A stretch of 64,000 nucleotides of DNA, from NCBI GenBank assembly GCA_963846855.1, contig CAWJXK010000007.1, positions 186,001-250,000 of the forward strand, in the 5' to 3' direction. Origin of the DNA: CAIWHR01 sp963846855 (GTDB lineage Bacteria > Pseudomonadota > Gammaproteobacteria > Burkholderiales > Casimicrobiaceae). The notes below the pieces were generated by a model. The model worked only from the letters and a program-made list of their open reading frames with translations. It made no database searches and had not been told where the DNA came from. Below are positions 1 to 7,997 of the stretch, piece by piece; the stretch's first letter is position 1; each line of letters begins with the position of its first letter. Made by a program: the position numbers and the translations under genes.

Positions 1-1
1 C

Positions 2-409
2 TGCACGACGCTCGTCGCGCTCGCCGATGCGCGTGGCGCGAGAGTGCTCCTCAACGGCAACGCCGAAAATGCGCGCGTGTGGGGATGCGCCGGCGTTCAC
101 TGGACGTCGGCGGCGCTCGCCAAGGCCACGGAGCGGCCGCGCGATCTTGTCTGCGCGGCGTCGTGCCATACGCGCGAGGATCTTGCGCACGCGGGCCGGC
201 TGGCGCTCGATTTCGCCGTGCTGGGACCGGTGCTTCCGACACCGACGCATCCCGATGCCCGGCCGCTCGGCTGGGATGGCTTCGCGGCGACCGCGGCGGA
301 GACGACGCTACCGGTCTATGCGCTCGGTGGACTCGTCCGTGCCGACCTCGAGGCCGCGATCACGCATGGCGCGCACGGCGTCGCGCTGCGGCGCGGCGCG
401 TGGAGCTAG
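2..409 (+). CDS. ThiE/TenI-like domain, C-terminal part of a longer gene
   Basis: The gene enters from the left edge, so only its last 135 codons are visible. They read like the second half of a thiamine-phosphate synthase/TenI TIM barrel: a GVHW strand, a CHTREDL segment where ThiE has its STH motif, the phosphate-loop-like LGPVLPTPTHP, and a final GGL...GAHGVAL strand. In many betaproteobacteria this domain is the C-terminal half of a Nudix-ThiE fusion next to yacG, and that is the likeliest identity here. The Nudix half lies outside the window, so the fusion is inferred. The gene converges with yacG and overlaps its 3' end by about 50 bases. Confidence 0.78.
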   Translation, partial: CTTLVALADARGARVLLNGNAENARVWGCAGVHWTSAALAKATERPRDLVCAASCHTREDLAHAGRLALDFAVLGPVLPTPTHPDARPLGWDGFAATAAETTLPVYALGGLVRADLEAAITHGAHGVALRRGAWS

Positions 410-632
410 ACGCTAGCTCGATTCCGAATCGTCGCGCGCTATCCGGGAGCTCGCCGGATTCGCCCTCCGAATCCGGCGACGTCGAGAGCGGTATGCGGTA
501 GGACTCCGACGCCCACGCGCCGAGATCGATCGTGCGGCATCGCTGCGAGCAGAACGGCCGCCAGCGCGATTCCGGCGTCCATTCGACCGGAGCGGCGCAG
601 ATCGGGCAGTTGACGATGCGGGGTACGGGCAT
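360..632 (-). CDS. yacG: YacG-type zinc-binding protein
   Basis: This encodes 90 residues. The N-terminal half has the YacG treble-clef zinc site: CPICAAPVEW near residues 9-18 and FCSQRCRTIDLGAWA near 27-41, giving the C-x2-C...C-x3-C ligands. In E. coli YacG binds GyrB and inhibits gyrase. The protein is longer than the usual 60-70 residues; the last 30 are Arg/Ser-rich and unlike the family. Because the 3' end overlaps the convergent ThiE-like gene, that tail may be read-through after loss of an earlier stop. The usual partner upstream is zapD, but here it lies 5.9 kb away. Confidence 0.85.
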   Translation of the reverse strand: MPVPRIVNCPICAAPVEWTPESRWRPFCSQRCRTIDLGAWASESYRIPLSTSPDSEGESGELPDSARRFGIELASSSTRRAAARRRARHA

Positions 633-650
633 TCCGGAGGATTCGGCAGT

Positions 651-2626
651 TCAGACGGCCGCTATCGTGCCGGAATTTTCCGGGAGCGGCCACCCCGGCA
701 ATTTCCGGTCGCGCGCGGCGGCCGCGACCGCTTCGCCGAAGAATCGACCGAGCTCGGCGATCACCGCGTCGTTGTCGTACAGCACGTGGTGGCGACGCTT
801 GATGTCCTGCTGTCGCTGCGTCCGCCACGCCTTGTCCTGCGCGAGGCGCAGTGCGAGATTCACGTACCGGTCCGGGCTGTCGGCGATGAGCTCGGGGAGT
901 CCCATCTTCCGGTAGTGTGCCGCGGTCTGCCGTCCGCGCGCGAACTCGCCGTCCCAGGTCACGATCGGAATGCCGAGCGCGAACGCCTCGTAGCTCGTCG
1001 TGCCGCCGCTGAAGTGCGGCGTGTCGAGCACCGCGTCCGCGGTGGCGAGAAACCCGAGGAATGCGTCGAGCCTGAGGAACGGCAGAACGGCGACGCGCGC
1101 GGCGACGTCCGGCATCGACAGATTGAAGCGCTGCAGGAGCAGTCGATTCCAATGGTCGTTCTTCTCGCCGTTGAAGAGCACGAGAACGCCCTGCGGGTCG
1201 CGCCGCAGCAGCGATGCCACGATCGCGTCGAAGTCGGGATGGAACTTGATCGGGTTCTGCGCGCATGCGTACAGCCGCGCGTTTGCCGGCAGCCCGAAAT
1301 CCTCGCGCCGCGGCGCCGGGCCCGCGGCCGCGGGTTTGCGGATCACGCTCGGCAGGTCGGCGAGCCGCACCAGCGCTTCGGAATAATGCTGCTGTGCGCC
1401 GCGCGGCTCCAATGTCGCGGAGGAAACGAAGTAGTCGACGTTGGGAATGCCCGTCGTCACCGGGTGCCCCAGTGTCACGCACTGGACCGGCGCGAGCCGG
1501 CCGAACGCGAGGAAATACGTGCACGGCTCCATCCCGATGTCGGGGTAGAGCAGCACGTCGAGCCTCGCCTGCGCCAGGCGCTCGCGCATCGCCGCAAGAT
1601 CGTCGTCGGGGAGCATCGTCGTTCCCGCCGCCGGCGTGTTGCCGCGGTCGAAGCCGAAGCGCTGCACTTCGAACCGACTCCCGTCGAGCCGCTCCCCGAT
1701 CGCGCCGAAATGCTTGCCGATCGGATGGTCGGGGCGCAGGTAGCGTGACACGATGCCGACCCTGATCCGGTCGGACGGGCCGGAATAACCGGCGCAATGC
1801 GGCGCGATCCAGCCGAGATCCGGGCAGGCGCCGAGGTAGAAATTGGCGATTTGCGTGCGCAGCTCGCGGTCGTTGCGGCCGTGATAGGCCGTGTAGAAGA
1901 TCGTGCTGCTCGCGTAGCGCAGCGGGTCGGGCAGCGCGATACCGCGGGCGCCGAGCGTCATCAACGCCGTCGCGACACGCTGGCGCGATTCGTCCATCTC
2001 GGCGACCGACATCGGGATCACCGGCATCACGAGCGCGCCGAGAACCTCCACGCCCGGATTCGGGACGCGATTCTGCGATTCCAAATAGGCTCGGACGGCG
2101 TCCTCGCTGCGTCCGAGGTCCTGCAGCACGTTGCCGAGCCTGACCAGCGCCTGCGCGGCATCTTCCTTGCGGCCCTGCGCGTCCTGCACCAGTGCGAGGT
2201 TGGTGAGCGCGCCGGCGTGAAGCGGGTTCGAGGTCGCCGCCTGCCGGTAGCATTCCTCGGCTTCCGCGAGCCTTTGCTGCTGGCGCAGCGCGTTGCCGAG
2301 GTTGAATGAGGCGTCGGCGAATCCCGGATCGATTCGCAGCGCGCTGCGGAACGCCGCTTCCGCTTCGGGCAAACGCGAAACCATCGTCAGCGCGTTGCCG
2401 AGATTGCTCCATGCCGCAGCGTTGCGGTCGTTTGCGAGCGCACCGAACGCTGGAGGAGCTCGGCAGCGGACTCCCATTGCCCCGCGCCATATTGGATGAG
2501 ACCGAGGTAGTGGAGCGCGTCGGAGTTCGCGGGCTCGCGCGCCAGGATCGCGCGGTAGCGGGATTCAGCTTCAGCGCGCCGGCCGGCCTGATGCAGGCGC
2601 ACTGCCTCCTGCAAAGCATCAGTCAT
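651..2626 (-). pseudogene. TPR-GT41 (SPINDLY/OGT-like) glycosyltransferase, frameshifted
   Basis: Two overlapping frames together encode one protein of about 657 residues. The first (ATG at 2626) gives MTDALQEAVRLHQAGR and a TPR; the second, from about 2443, continues with TPRs (AWSNLGNAL, ASFNLGNALRQQQRLAEAE) and a complete GT41 catalytic region (RVGIVSRYLRPDHPIGKHF, SSATLEP, LDTPHFSGGTTSYEAFALG, PIVTWDGE). One missing base near 2440-2443 explains the break: adding a G after the GTG codon joins QRSV to ALANDRN. The family transfers sugars (GlcNAc or others) to protein Ser/Thr; the acceptor is unknown. It lies 18 bases upstream of yacG on the same strand, so they may be cotranscribed. It could be a broken gene or a sequencing error. 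Confidence 0.8.
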
Positions 2627-3040
2627 GGATGAAGCAAGTCGGAGCAGAGATTGCAGGGCATTCGCGGTGGCCCAATCATTGATATTCTATTATTATCAAT
2701 GAGCTAAATGGATTCGATAGGCAGACACTTGAGGGCAACAGAACCCGGCAACGCCCAATTCTAGCGCCCCGCGGCGTGCGGATCGGCAGCCCACATGCGG
2801 CGCCTTGGGTAGTCGGTCTTTGGCGCCGATCGGTTGCGCGCATTCGGCGCCGCGTGTTCCCGTTCCGACGCAATCGTGTGCCGCCATTCGGTTGGCGAAT
2901 TGAGGGATTTGTCGTTGAATAGCGGAGTGTCTCGCCAAGACCTGCCTGTGCCGGGACAACAGACAACGTTCATTTTCCATCGCCTTGGCCCCTCTTTTTT
3001 AAAAGCCGTCATTTCGGTTCTCCATTTCTATTTCGAGGGC
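2627..3040. other. Intergenic stretch, no gene seen
   Basis: This 414-base stretch is the divergent spacer between the GT41 gene and the DUF1801 gene. It is less GC-rich than the flanking operons, especially near 2675-2710. The only structure I could find is the AT-rich palindrome at 2677-2701. No convincing small gene or RNA gene is visible. It is probably the edge of the accessory insert. Confidence 0.5.
2677..2701. promoter_or_regulatory. AT-rich palindrome upstream of the GT41 gene
   Basis: CATTGATA and TATCAATG form a perfect 8-base inverted repeat with a 9-base AT-only spacer, centred about 63 bases upstream of the GT41 start. The position and AT-richness fit an operator or promoter element in otherwise GC-rich DNA. 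The TTGAT/ATCAA halves resemble FNR half-sites, but they are 11 bases apart rather than 4, so this is not a standard FNR box. The binding protein is unknown. Confidence 0.35.
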
Positions 3041-3571
3041 ATGGCCGTGGCTGCTTCGTGCAAGCGTACTCGTTCTCCGGGCACACCCAGGGCTGTGTCC
3101 ACTGAACCGCCCGCGGAGGTCGAGGCCCGGATTAGATCCTTCGTAGCGAAGTTCGAGCCGGGGATTGCGGGTCGCATTTCCGGCTGTCGAGCGGCGCTTC
3201 GAGCCCTGTTCCCCACGGCCTTTGAGCTCGTGTACGACAACTACAACTTCTTCGTCATCGGCTATTCGCCAACCGAGCGTCCATCCGACACTGTAGTTTC
3301 GCTGGCCGCTGCGGCCAACGGAATAGGCTTGTCCTTCTACCGGGGTGCAACTCTGCCCGATCCAGAGGGCTTGCTCTTGGGCAGTGGCACGCAGAATCGT
3401 TTCGTGCGGTTGCCCGCGGTGGAGGTGTTGAGTTCGGCGCCTATTCGGGCACTCATTCGGGCCGCGGTTGTCCAGGCGAGGATTCCATTTCCCCCCTCGG
3501 GCGGCGGCCGCGCTGTCATACGTTCGGTTTCGGCCAAGCAGCGGCCCAGGCGCAAGACCAATGCCGCCTGA
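3041..3571 (+). CDS. DUF1801-family small protein
   Basis: This encodes 176 residues from the ATG at 3041; reading further upstream adds only poorly conserved sequence. The core (FELVYDNYNFFVIGY near residues 65-79, then GIGLSFYRGATLPDPEGLL and RFVRLP) matches the DUF1801/YdhG fold, whose biochemical role is unknown. The C-terminus is basic. The stop codon lies inside the left end of an attC-like site (3566-3647), as expected for an integron cassette gene, and such small DUF1801 genes are common in cassettes. No strong ribosome-binding site is visible: GAGGG lies only one base from the ATG. Confidence 0.7.
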   Translation: MAVAASCKRTRSPGTPRAVSTEPPAEVEARIRSFVAKFEPGIAGRISGCRAALRALFPTAFELVYDNYNFFVIGYSPTERPSDTVVSLAAAANGIGLSFYRGATLPDPEGLLLGSGTQNRFVRLPAVEVLSSAPIRALIRAAVVQARIPFPPSGGGRAVIRSVSAKQRPRRKTNAA

Positions 3572-3647
3572 CACCTCGCTCAAGCGGACCCAGCTCGGCG
3601 CGGATCCTGCCTCCGCCGGCCGGCCCGCTCAACTCAGTCCGTTAGGT
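3566..3647 (+). other. attC-like integron recombination site
   Basis: The left end reads GCCTGAC, a 5-base spacer, then GCTCAAGCGGACC; the right end reads GGCCCGCTCAACT, a spacer, then GTTAGGT. The right core fits GTTRRRY exactly and the left core fits RYYYAAC with one mismatch. The two ends are imperfectly complementary over about 25 bases, as in attC sites, and the total length of 82 bases is in range. The left end overlaps the DUF1801 stop. No integrase gene or attI site is in the window, so this would be a stranded cassette. The assignment rests on motif and symmetry only. Confidence 0.6.
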
Positions 3648-3695
3648 AGTATCAGCAGTCCTCGACGTTTGGCGTTCATGCCAATGGAAGCGGTC

Positions 3696-4037
3696 ATGCT
3701 ACGACTCCTGGTGTTTGGCATGTTGCTGTCGTTCATCGAGGGGGCCGGTGCGGAGCGACTCGTCGAGACTTCTACTGGACCTTTTGATGAGGTAATCTGC
3801 TGTAGCACGCGCATCGATTCAGATCAATTCATTGGCGCGCGGTTTCGGGTTGAGAAGAAGACCCGAGTCACGAGCATCGGCGGCCATTTCCCTGCCCACA
3901 AAGACTTTAGCGGCCCCATTTTCGGCGCGATTGTGAGGCTGAACGGTGCGGGTTTCCCCTCAGACAACAATCTGACACTCGGTGACGTCGTAGCGACCAC
4001 TGCATGCGGCAGACCGGCAGCTGCGCTTCGGCGCTAG
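3696..4037 (+). CDS. Short secreted protein, probably C-terminally truncated
   Basis: The gene starts soon after the attC-like site. The ATG at 3696 is chosen because GGAAG sits five bases upstream; ATGs at 3678 and 3684 are possible. The product is 113 residues: a signal peptide (LRLLVFGMLLSF, cleavage near AGA-ER), then a beta-rich region with QFIGARFRVEKKTRVTSIGG and AIVRLNGAGFPSDNNLTLGD. This resembles the N-terminal part of exported choice-of-anchor/PEP-CTERM-type proteins, but I cannot name the family with certainty. The last dozen residues (ACGRPAAALRR) look out of frame or foreign, and no C-terminal sorting signal follows, so the gene seems cut off. Confidence 0.5.
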   Translation: MLRLLVFGMLLSFIEGAGAERLVETSTGPFDEVICCSTRIDSDQFIGARFRVEKKTRVTSIGGHFPAHKDFSGPIFGAIVRLNGAGFPSDNNLTLGDVVATTACGRPAAALRR

Positions 4038-4070
4038 GCGCCACCAACCGCGCTCGCTACTGATCCATCT

Positions 4071-4181
4071 ATGAGAGTCATTGGTTCGTGCCGTTGCGGG
4101 CAAATCGCGTACGAGGCCGAGATATACGCAATAAAGGCAATACTCTTCATATTGGCCAGTGTCATATTTGAAGGGAATTGA
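4071..4181 (+). pseudogene. N-terminal remnant of a GFA/CENP-V-type zinc protein gene
   Basis: A 36-codon reading frame begins MRVIGSCRCGQIAYEAEI, which matches the start of the glutathione-dependent formaldehyde-activating (GFA/CENP-V) fold, including the first CxC zinc ligands in GSCRCG. After residue 18 the sequence changes to hydrophobic residues unlike the family and stops at 4179-4181, overlapping the leader of the next gene. The rest of the domain (about 100 residues and the later zinc ligands) is missing. It is best read as a deletion remnant within the cassette-like region. The match is short, so certainty is moderate. Confidence 0.5.
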
Positions 4182-4183
4182 TC

Positions 4184-4630
4184 ATGCCCACAGGCACCAT
4201 CCGACTTCACCGCGTGATCCGTGCGAAACCGGAGCGCATCTATCGGGCGTTCCTGGATGCTGCCGCGATGGCCAAGTGGCTTCCGCCATACGGCTTTACC
4301 TGCACGGTGCACCACTTGGATGCCAGCGTAGGCGGCACCTACAAAATGTCGTTCACGAACTTCACGACAGGCCAGGGTCACTCGTTTGGCGGCGAGTATC
4401 GTGAACTGGTGCCATCCGAAAGGATTGTCTACACGGACAGGTTCGACGATCCTAACCTGCCGGGGGAAATGCGGACGACCGTGACCATGAAACAAGTGTC
4501 ATGCGGAACCGAGCTCAACATCGTGCAGGAAGGTCTGCCTGCGGCGATTCCGCTCGAGATGTGTTATCTCGGCTGGCAAGACTCGCTCGCACAGCTTGCA
4601 ACGCTCGTTGAGCCCGAGATCCCGGGGTGA
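4184..4630 (+). CDS. SRPBCC (AHSA1/START-like) domain protein
   Basis: This encodes 148 residues. The start at 4184 is chosen because GAAGGG lies eight bases upstream. The sequence follows the AHSA1-type SRPBCC helix-grip fold: RVIRAKPERIYRAFLDA at the N-terminus, KWLPPYGFTC, GGTYKMSF, the GGEYRELVPSERIVYTDRF strand pair, then TELNIVQEGLP and a C-terminal helix with GWQDSLAQLA. These proteins bind hydrophobic ligands; no specific role can be assigned. Genes of this type are frequent integron cassettes, and an attC-like left end lies 44 bases downstream. Confidence 0.85.
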   Translation: MPTGTIRLHRVIRAKPERIYRAFLDAAAMAKWLPPYGFTCTVHHLDASVGGTYKMSFTNFTTGQGHSFGGEYRELVPSERIVYTDRFDDPNLPGEMRTTVTMKQVSCGTELNIVQEGLPAAIPLEMCYLGWQDSLAQLATLVEPEIPG

Positions 4631-4674
4631 CGGATGACTTGACCGACGGCTCGCGCTTGGAGGCCGCTCGTGCC

Positions 4675-4699
4675 GCCTAACCTGGGGCTCAACGCGGAC
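4675..4699 (+). other. Left half of an attC-like site
   Basis: GCCTAAC, a 5-base spacer and GCTCAACGCGGAC repeat the layout of the left end at 3566-3590 (GCCTGAC, 5 bases, GCTCAAGCGGAC). Here the core fits RYYYAAC exactly. I find no matching right end (GTTRRRY with a complementary arm) before the next gene at 4889, so the site is probably truncated by deletion. With the first site it supports a decayed cassette array. The rest of the 4631-4888 spacer shows nothing recognisable. Confidence 0.45.
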
Positions 4700-4888
4700 T
4701 CCCTAGGCGCGTGGCTTCGCCACCGCGACAATCTGACTCACGTGCACTGCCGTCGCGGCGCGTAGCATCGTAATGCCTGCTTGTCGGAGGTCAGCAAGTC
4801 CTCGGAACCGCTAAAATCGCACGTTGACCTCGGCAAGTGCCTCGGACCTTGCCATTCGACTGGTTAACCAATTTCGTTTGGCGTGAAA

Positions 4889-6388
4889 ATGAGTAATTGC
4901 TGGATCAGGATTTTCGTTGGCTCCCTACTCGGCGTTGCCCTCACGATTGGTACCGCTTATGGCAATTCGATACTGATCAAGCCGTCTGCGCCGATCGAAG
5001 GTCAACCGATTACCATCAGCGTTTCGATCATTGACGGCTCAAACTACCCGCATAGCATAGCGAGTCAGAGCTATTCGATCTCCGGAAACGCCATTCATCT
5101 AGGCCTCTGCCAGGATGGAAGCAGTTGGCTCCCTAATCCGCCCTTTGACGTGACCTGGTACGTCGGTCCCCTGACCCGCGGCACGTACACCGTCCAATTT
5201 GTATCCCAATGCGCTGGAGGTGCCGTCTTCAGCACAGCGACGACTACTTTTGTGGTCGGCCCTTGTGGCAGTGCTTCTGAGACCGGCCACGGGTCGCTGG
5301 TGTGGAGTCCGGCGTCGCCTGACAGTGGGCAACCGATCAGAATCACCGCGGGTCGAGAGCTTTATACGGTGAGCAGCGTATCTGCGCTAGTTCAAGGCAA
5401 CGTCATCAACCTAACGCAGACGGGTCAATTTGTCGGTGGAGGGACGACCCCGCCGGAAACGGGTTGCGCCGTCGAAACCGTCGGGCCGTTGCCCGCGAGC
5501 CAATACACGGTGAACTATTTCTTCAACGACGTCGCGACCCCCAGTGCTCCCCCAACGCTTGTACAGAGTTCGTCGCTGACCGTATCGCCGGCAGCCAATT
5601 ACCAAGGGCTGTGGTGGGACGCTGCTGAATCCGGATGGGGCGTCAATTTTGCCCATGAAGGAGACCAAGTATTTGCCACTTGGTATACCTACGACACGAG
5701 CGGCAACCCATGGTGGCTTTCGATACTAGCGACGCGGATTGACCCCGCGGCGATTCTCTATGCGGGGCCGATCTACGCGAGTAGCGGGCCGTCATTCGAC
5801 AATTTTGTTGGTGCGGGCAGCGCGACCCAAGTTGGCAACGGTTCCGTAAGGTTCTCCGACGCTAACACCGCGTCATTTAATTACCGAATCACGACAACCG
5901 GCGCAGGGACCGTCGACCAAACCAAGGCGATCACGCGATTTAATATGGGCGGCACGCAGCCCGTCTGCACGTACAGCGCCAATCCAGATCTAAATGGCGC
6001 CACCAATTATCAAGGGCTTTGGTGGGCGCCTGCGGAACCGGGTTGGGGAGTCAATTTCGCCCATCAAGACGCGCAGGTATTCGCGACCTGGTTCACGTAC
6101 GCTGCAGACAATTCGCCAATGTGGCTATCCGCGAAGCTCGCGCGGCAGGGCACGACAAATGTCTACTCAGGCCCACTCATTCGGTCGTCCGGCTCGCGTT
6201 TCGACCGGTTCGACTCATTTTATCTACGGCCATCAGTGATCATTGGAGGAGCGTCAGTCACGTTCGCCGACGGCAACCATGCGACCTTCAATTACGTCAC
6301 CGCTGATAGTCGCCTGCCAGTCGTCAATCAAACCAAGGCCATCTCGCGATTCGTATTCGCCGCGCCAGCAGGCACTGTGTGCCACTGA
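4889..6388 (+). CDS. Secreted protein with two NYQGLWW modules
   Basis: This encodes 499 residues from the ATG at 4889 (a GTG at 4883 is an alternative). A signal peptide (IFVGSLLGVALTIGTAYG) precedes about 210 residues of beta-rich, Ig-like sequence with paired Cys. Two copies of a module of roughly 120 residues follow, starting near residues 237 and 373: NYQGLWW, ESGWGVNFAHEGDQVFATW, W/MWLS, the glycine-rich middle and a closing KAI-T/S-RF strand. The linker has the form CTYSANPDLNGATNYQ. The same pair occurs in the protein at 44185. The function is unknown; the Trp-rich repeated motif suggests extracellular carbohydrate or surface binding, which is inference. It lies in the accessory insert. 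Confidence 0.7.
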   Translation: MSNCWIRIFVGSLLGVALTIGTAYGNSILIKPSAPIEGQPITISVSIIDGSNYPHSIASQSYSISGNAIHLGLCQDGSSWLPNPPFDVTWYVGPLTRGTYTVQFVSQCAGGAVFSTATTTFVVGPCGSASETGHGSLVWSPASPDSGQPIRITAGRELYTVSSVSALVQGNVINLTQTGQFVGGGTTPPETGCAVETVGPLPASQYTVNYFFNDVATPSAPPTLVQSSSLTVSPAANYQGLWWDAAESGWGVNFAHEGDQVFATWYTYDTSGNPWWLSILATRIDPAAILYAGPIYASSGPSFDNFVGAGSATQVGNGSVRFSDANTASFNYRITTTGAGTVDQTKAITRFNMGGTQPVCTYSANPDLNGATNYQGLWWAPAEPGWGVNFAHQDAQVFATWFTYAADNSPMWLSAKLARQGTTNVYSGPLIRSSGSRFDRFDSFYLRPSVIIGGASVTFADGNHATFNYVTADSRLPVVNQTKAISRFVFAAPAGTVCH

Positions 6389-6547
6389 GGATGTCCGCAA
6401 GTTTCTCAGTCGGTAGCATCATTCATTTACATTTCGCGAAGTAGGCAGCCCAAGGCTCGCAGCTTGGCCCGGGTTGGTCTAACCACGGGCAATAACAGAG
6501 GGAAAATACGCGGAATGGTGGGCGGCGCTGCGCGCCCGAAATCTGAT

Positions 6548-7318
6548 TTAGAGATTGCAGAACATCAGCTCGAAATCGACGTCGCGATCGCACACCGTGC
6601 CGCGCTCGGCGCCGACAACGGAGATGAACCGGATGTTGAGCGCGTATTTGTTCGCGCTGATCTCCGGCACGCAGGGCAGGTCGCGGGCGACCGCGATGCG
6701 CAGCAGCTGCGCGACCTTCGAAGTGGTCAGCATCAGCTGGAACACGCCGTGATACGCGATCTGCTGGCTCGCGCGGCCGTTGTCGCGCAGCAGCCGCAGG
6801 ATGATCGTGAGCCCGTCGTGTATCGGAAGGAATGGCGCGATCCATGCCTTGAGATCGGCCTGCCGCTCGCCCGGATCGGAATTGAGCCAGTAGTGGTATG
6901 AGGGCAAGTCGAACTCGCACACGCCTCCGGGAATCGCGGCGCGCTGCTTGATCGCCATCAGCCACTCGTTCTCGCGCAGGTGTGCGCCGACCTTGCCCGT
7001 CTGCGCCAGCATCGCGCCGGTGACGCGATCGATGTCGGCCAGCAGCGGATCGAGGACGTTGGTGTCGATCGCGGGATTGCTGCGGAGGCTCCCCAGCAGC
7101 TGCTTCTGCCGCTCGAGCTCCTGCAGGATGTCGGTCTTGAGATCGGCGCGCGCGGCGACGTCGGTGACCTCGAACATCGCGGTGAGCGCGGCGTGGTGGT
7201 CGGGGGCGTCGCCGCGCGTCGAGAAGTAGATCGCGCGGGAATAAAGATCCTCGAGCCGCATCATCGTGCGGATGCGCTCGTTGAGCGGGTGTTCGTAGCG
7301 GATCAGGTCCTGCGGCAC
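6548..7318 (-). CDS. zapD: ZapD, FtsZ-ring stabilising protein
   Basis: This encodes 256 residues. The GTG at 7318 is chosen because it puts VPQDLIRYEHPLNERIR at the N-terminus, where ZapD/YacF proteins begin, with GAGG six bases upstream; a longer frame adds only Arg-rich sequence overlapping coaE. Conserved blocks include RTMMRLEDLY, LLADIDRV and the C-terminal DVDFELMFC. ZapD crosslinks FtsZ filaments at the division site. It lies 10 bases after coaE in the pilB-C-D-coaE-zapD run. Its usual next gene, yacG, is displaced. Confidence 0.92.
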   Translation of the reverse strand: MPQDLIRYEHPLNERIRTMMRLEDLYSRAIYFSTRGDAPDHHAALTAMFEVTDVAARADLKTDILQELERQKQLLGSLRSNPAIDTNVLDPLLADIDRVTGAMLAQTGKVGAHLRENEWLMAIKQRAAIPGGVCEFDLPSYHYWLNSDPGERQADLKAWIAPFLPIHDGLTIILRLLRDNGRASQQIAYHGVFQLMLTTSKVAQLLRIAVARDLPCVPEISANKYALNIRFISVVGAERGTVCDRDVDFELMFCNL

Positions 7319-7328
7319 GATCGCCTCG

Positions 7329-7997
7329 TCAAAGCGGGATTCTGCCCGAAGTCGGCGTGCTCTTGCTGCGGGCCTTGTCCGAATCGACCGGCGGCGAGCC
7401 GGCGAGCGTCCGGTAGAGACGGTCGAGCTCGGCCACCCGGGGTCCGATCGACGACGCCGGCCCCGAATTGTCGAGCACGTCGTCGGCGCGAACCAGGCGA
7501 TCGGCGCGAGAGAGCTGCGTCGCCATGATCGCGCGCACGTCCGCGGCGTCGATTCCACTGCGTGCCATGGTGCGCTCGACCTGCACGGTTTCGGGACAAT
7601 CCACGACGAGAATGCGCTGCACGATGCCGTTCAGCCCGCCGCTGCGCTCGAACAGCAGCGGCACGACCAGGATGCCGTACGGGCTTGTCCACCGCGCCAC
7701 GGACTGCGCGGCGGCGTCGTGGATCAGCGGGTGCATGATCCCCTCGAGCTTGCCGCGCAGCGCCGGATCGGCGAAGACGCTGTGGCGCAAACGGTCGCGA
7801 TCGAGACTGCCGTCCTCTCGAAAATATTTGCTACCGAAGGCCGCGAGGACGGCGTCATGCCCCGCTTCCCCTGGCGCCGACAGCGCGTGGGCGAGGCGAT
7901 CGGCGTCCGTGACGTCGACGCCCAGCCGCGCGAAGGCGTCGGCGACCGTCGACTTGCCGCTGCCGATGCCGCCGGTGAGGCCGACCGCGAACTTCAT
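7329..7997 (-). CDS. coaE: Dephospho-CoA kinase
   Basis: This encodes 222 residues. CoaE phosphorylates the ribose 3'-hydroxyl of dephospho-CoA, the last step of CoA synthesis. The P-loop GLTGGIGSGKST sits at residues 6-17, followed by the family blocks DADRLAH, RHSVFADP, MHPLIH and VPLLFERSG. The start at 7997 puts the P-loop in the normal place and overlaps the pilD stop by four bases (ATGA), indicating translational coupling. CoA supply has no special link to the aromatic genes in this window; the position next to pilD is conserved in proteobacteria. Confidence 0.95.
   Translation of the reverse strand: MKFAVGLTGGIGSGKSTVADAFARLGVDVTDADRLAHALSAPGEAGHDAVLAAFGSKYFREDGSLDRDRLRHSVFADPALRGKLEGIMHPLIHDAAAQSVARWTSPYGILVVPLLFERSGGLNGIVQRILVVDCPETVQVERTMARSGIDAADVRAIMATQLSRADRLVRADDVLDNSGPASSIGPRVAELDRLYRTLAGSPPVDSDKARSKSTPTSGRIPL

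Noticed and set aside
439..2619. A 726-codon minus-strand frame over the GT41 gene and yacG
   Set aside because: Arg/Ala-rich noise; the family-like sequence is in the other two minus-strand frames.
2680..2700. TTGATATTCTATTATTATCAA as an FNR box
   Set aside because: The half-sites are 11 bases apart instead of 4; kept only as an unassigned palindrome.
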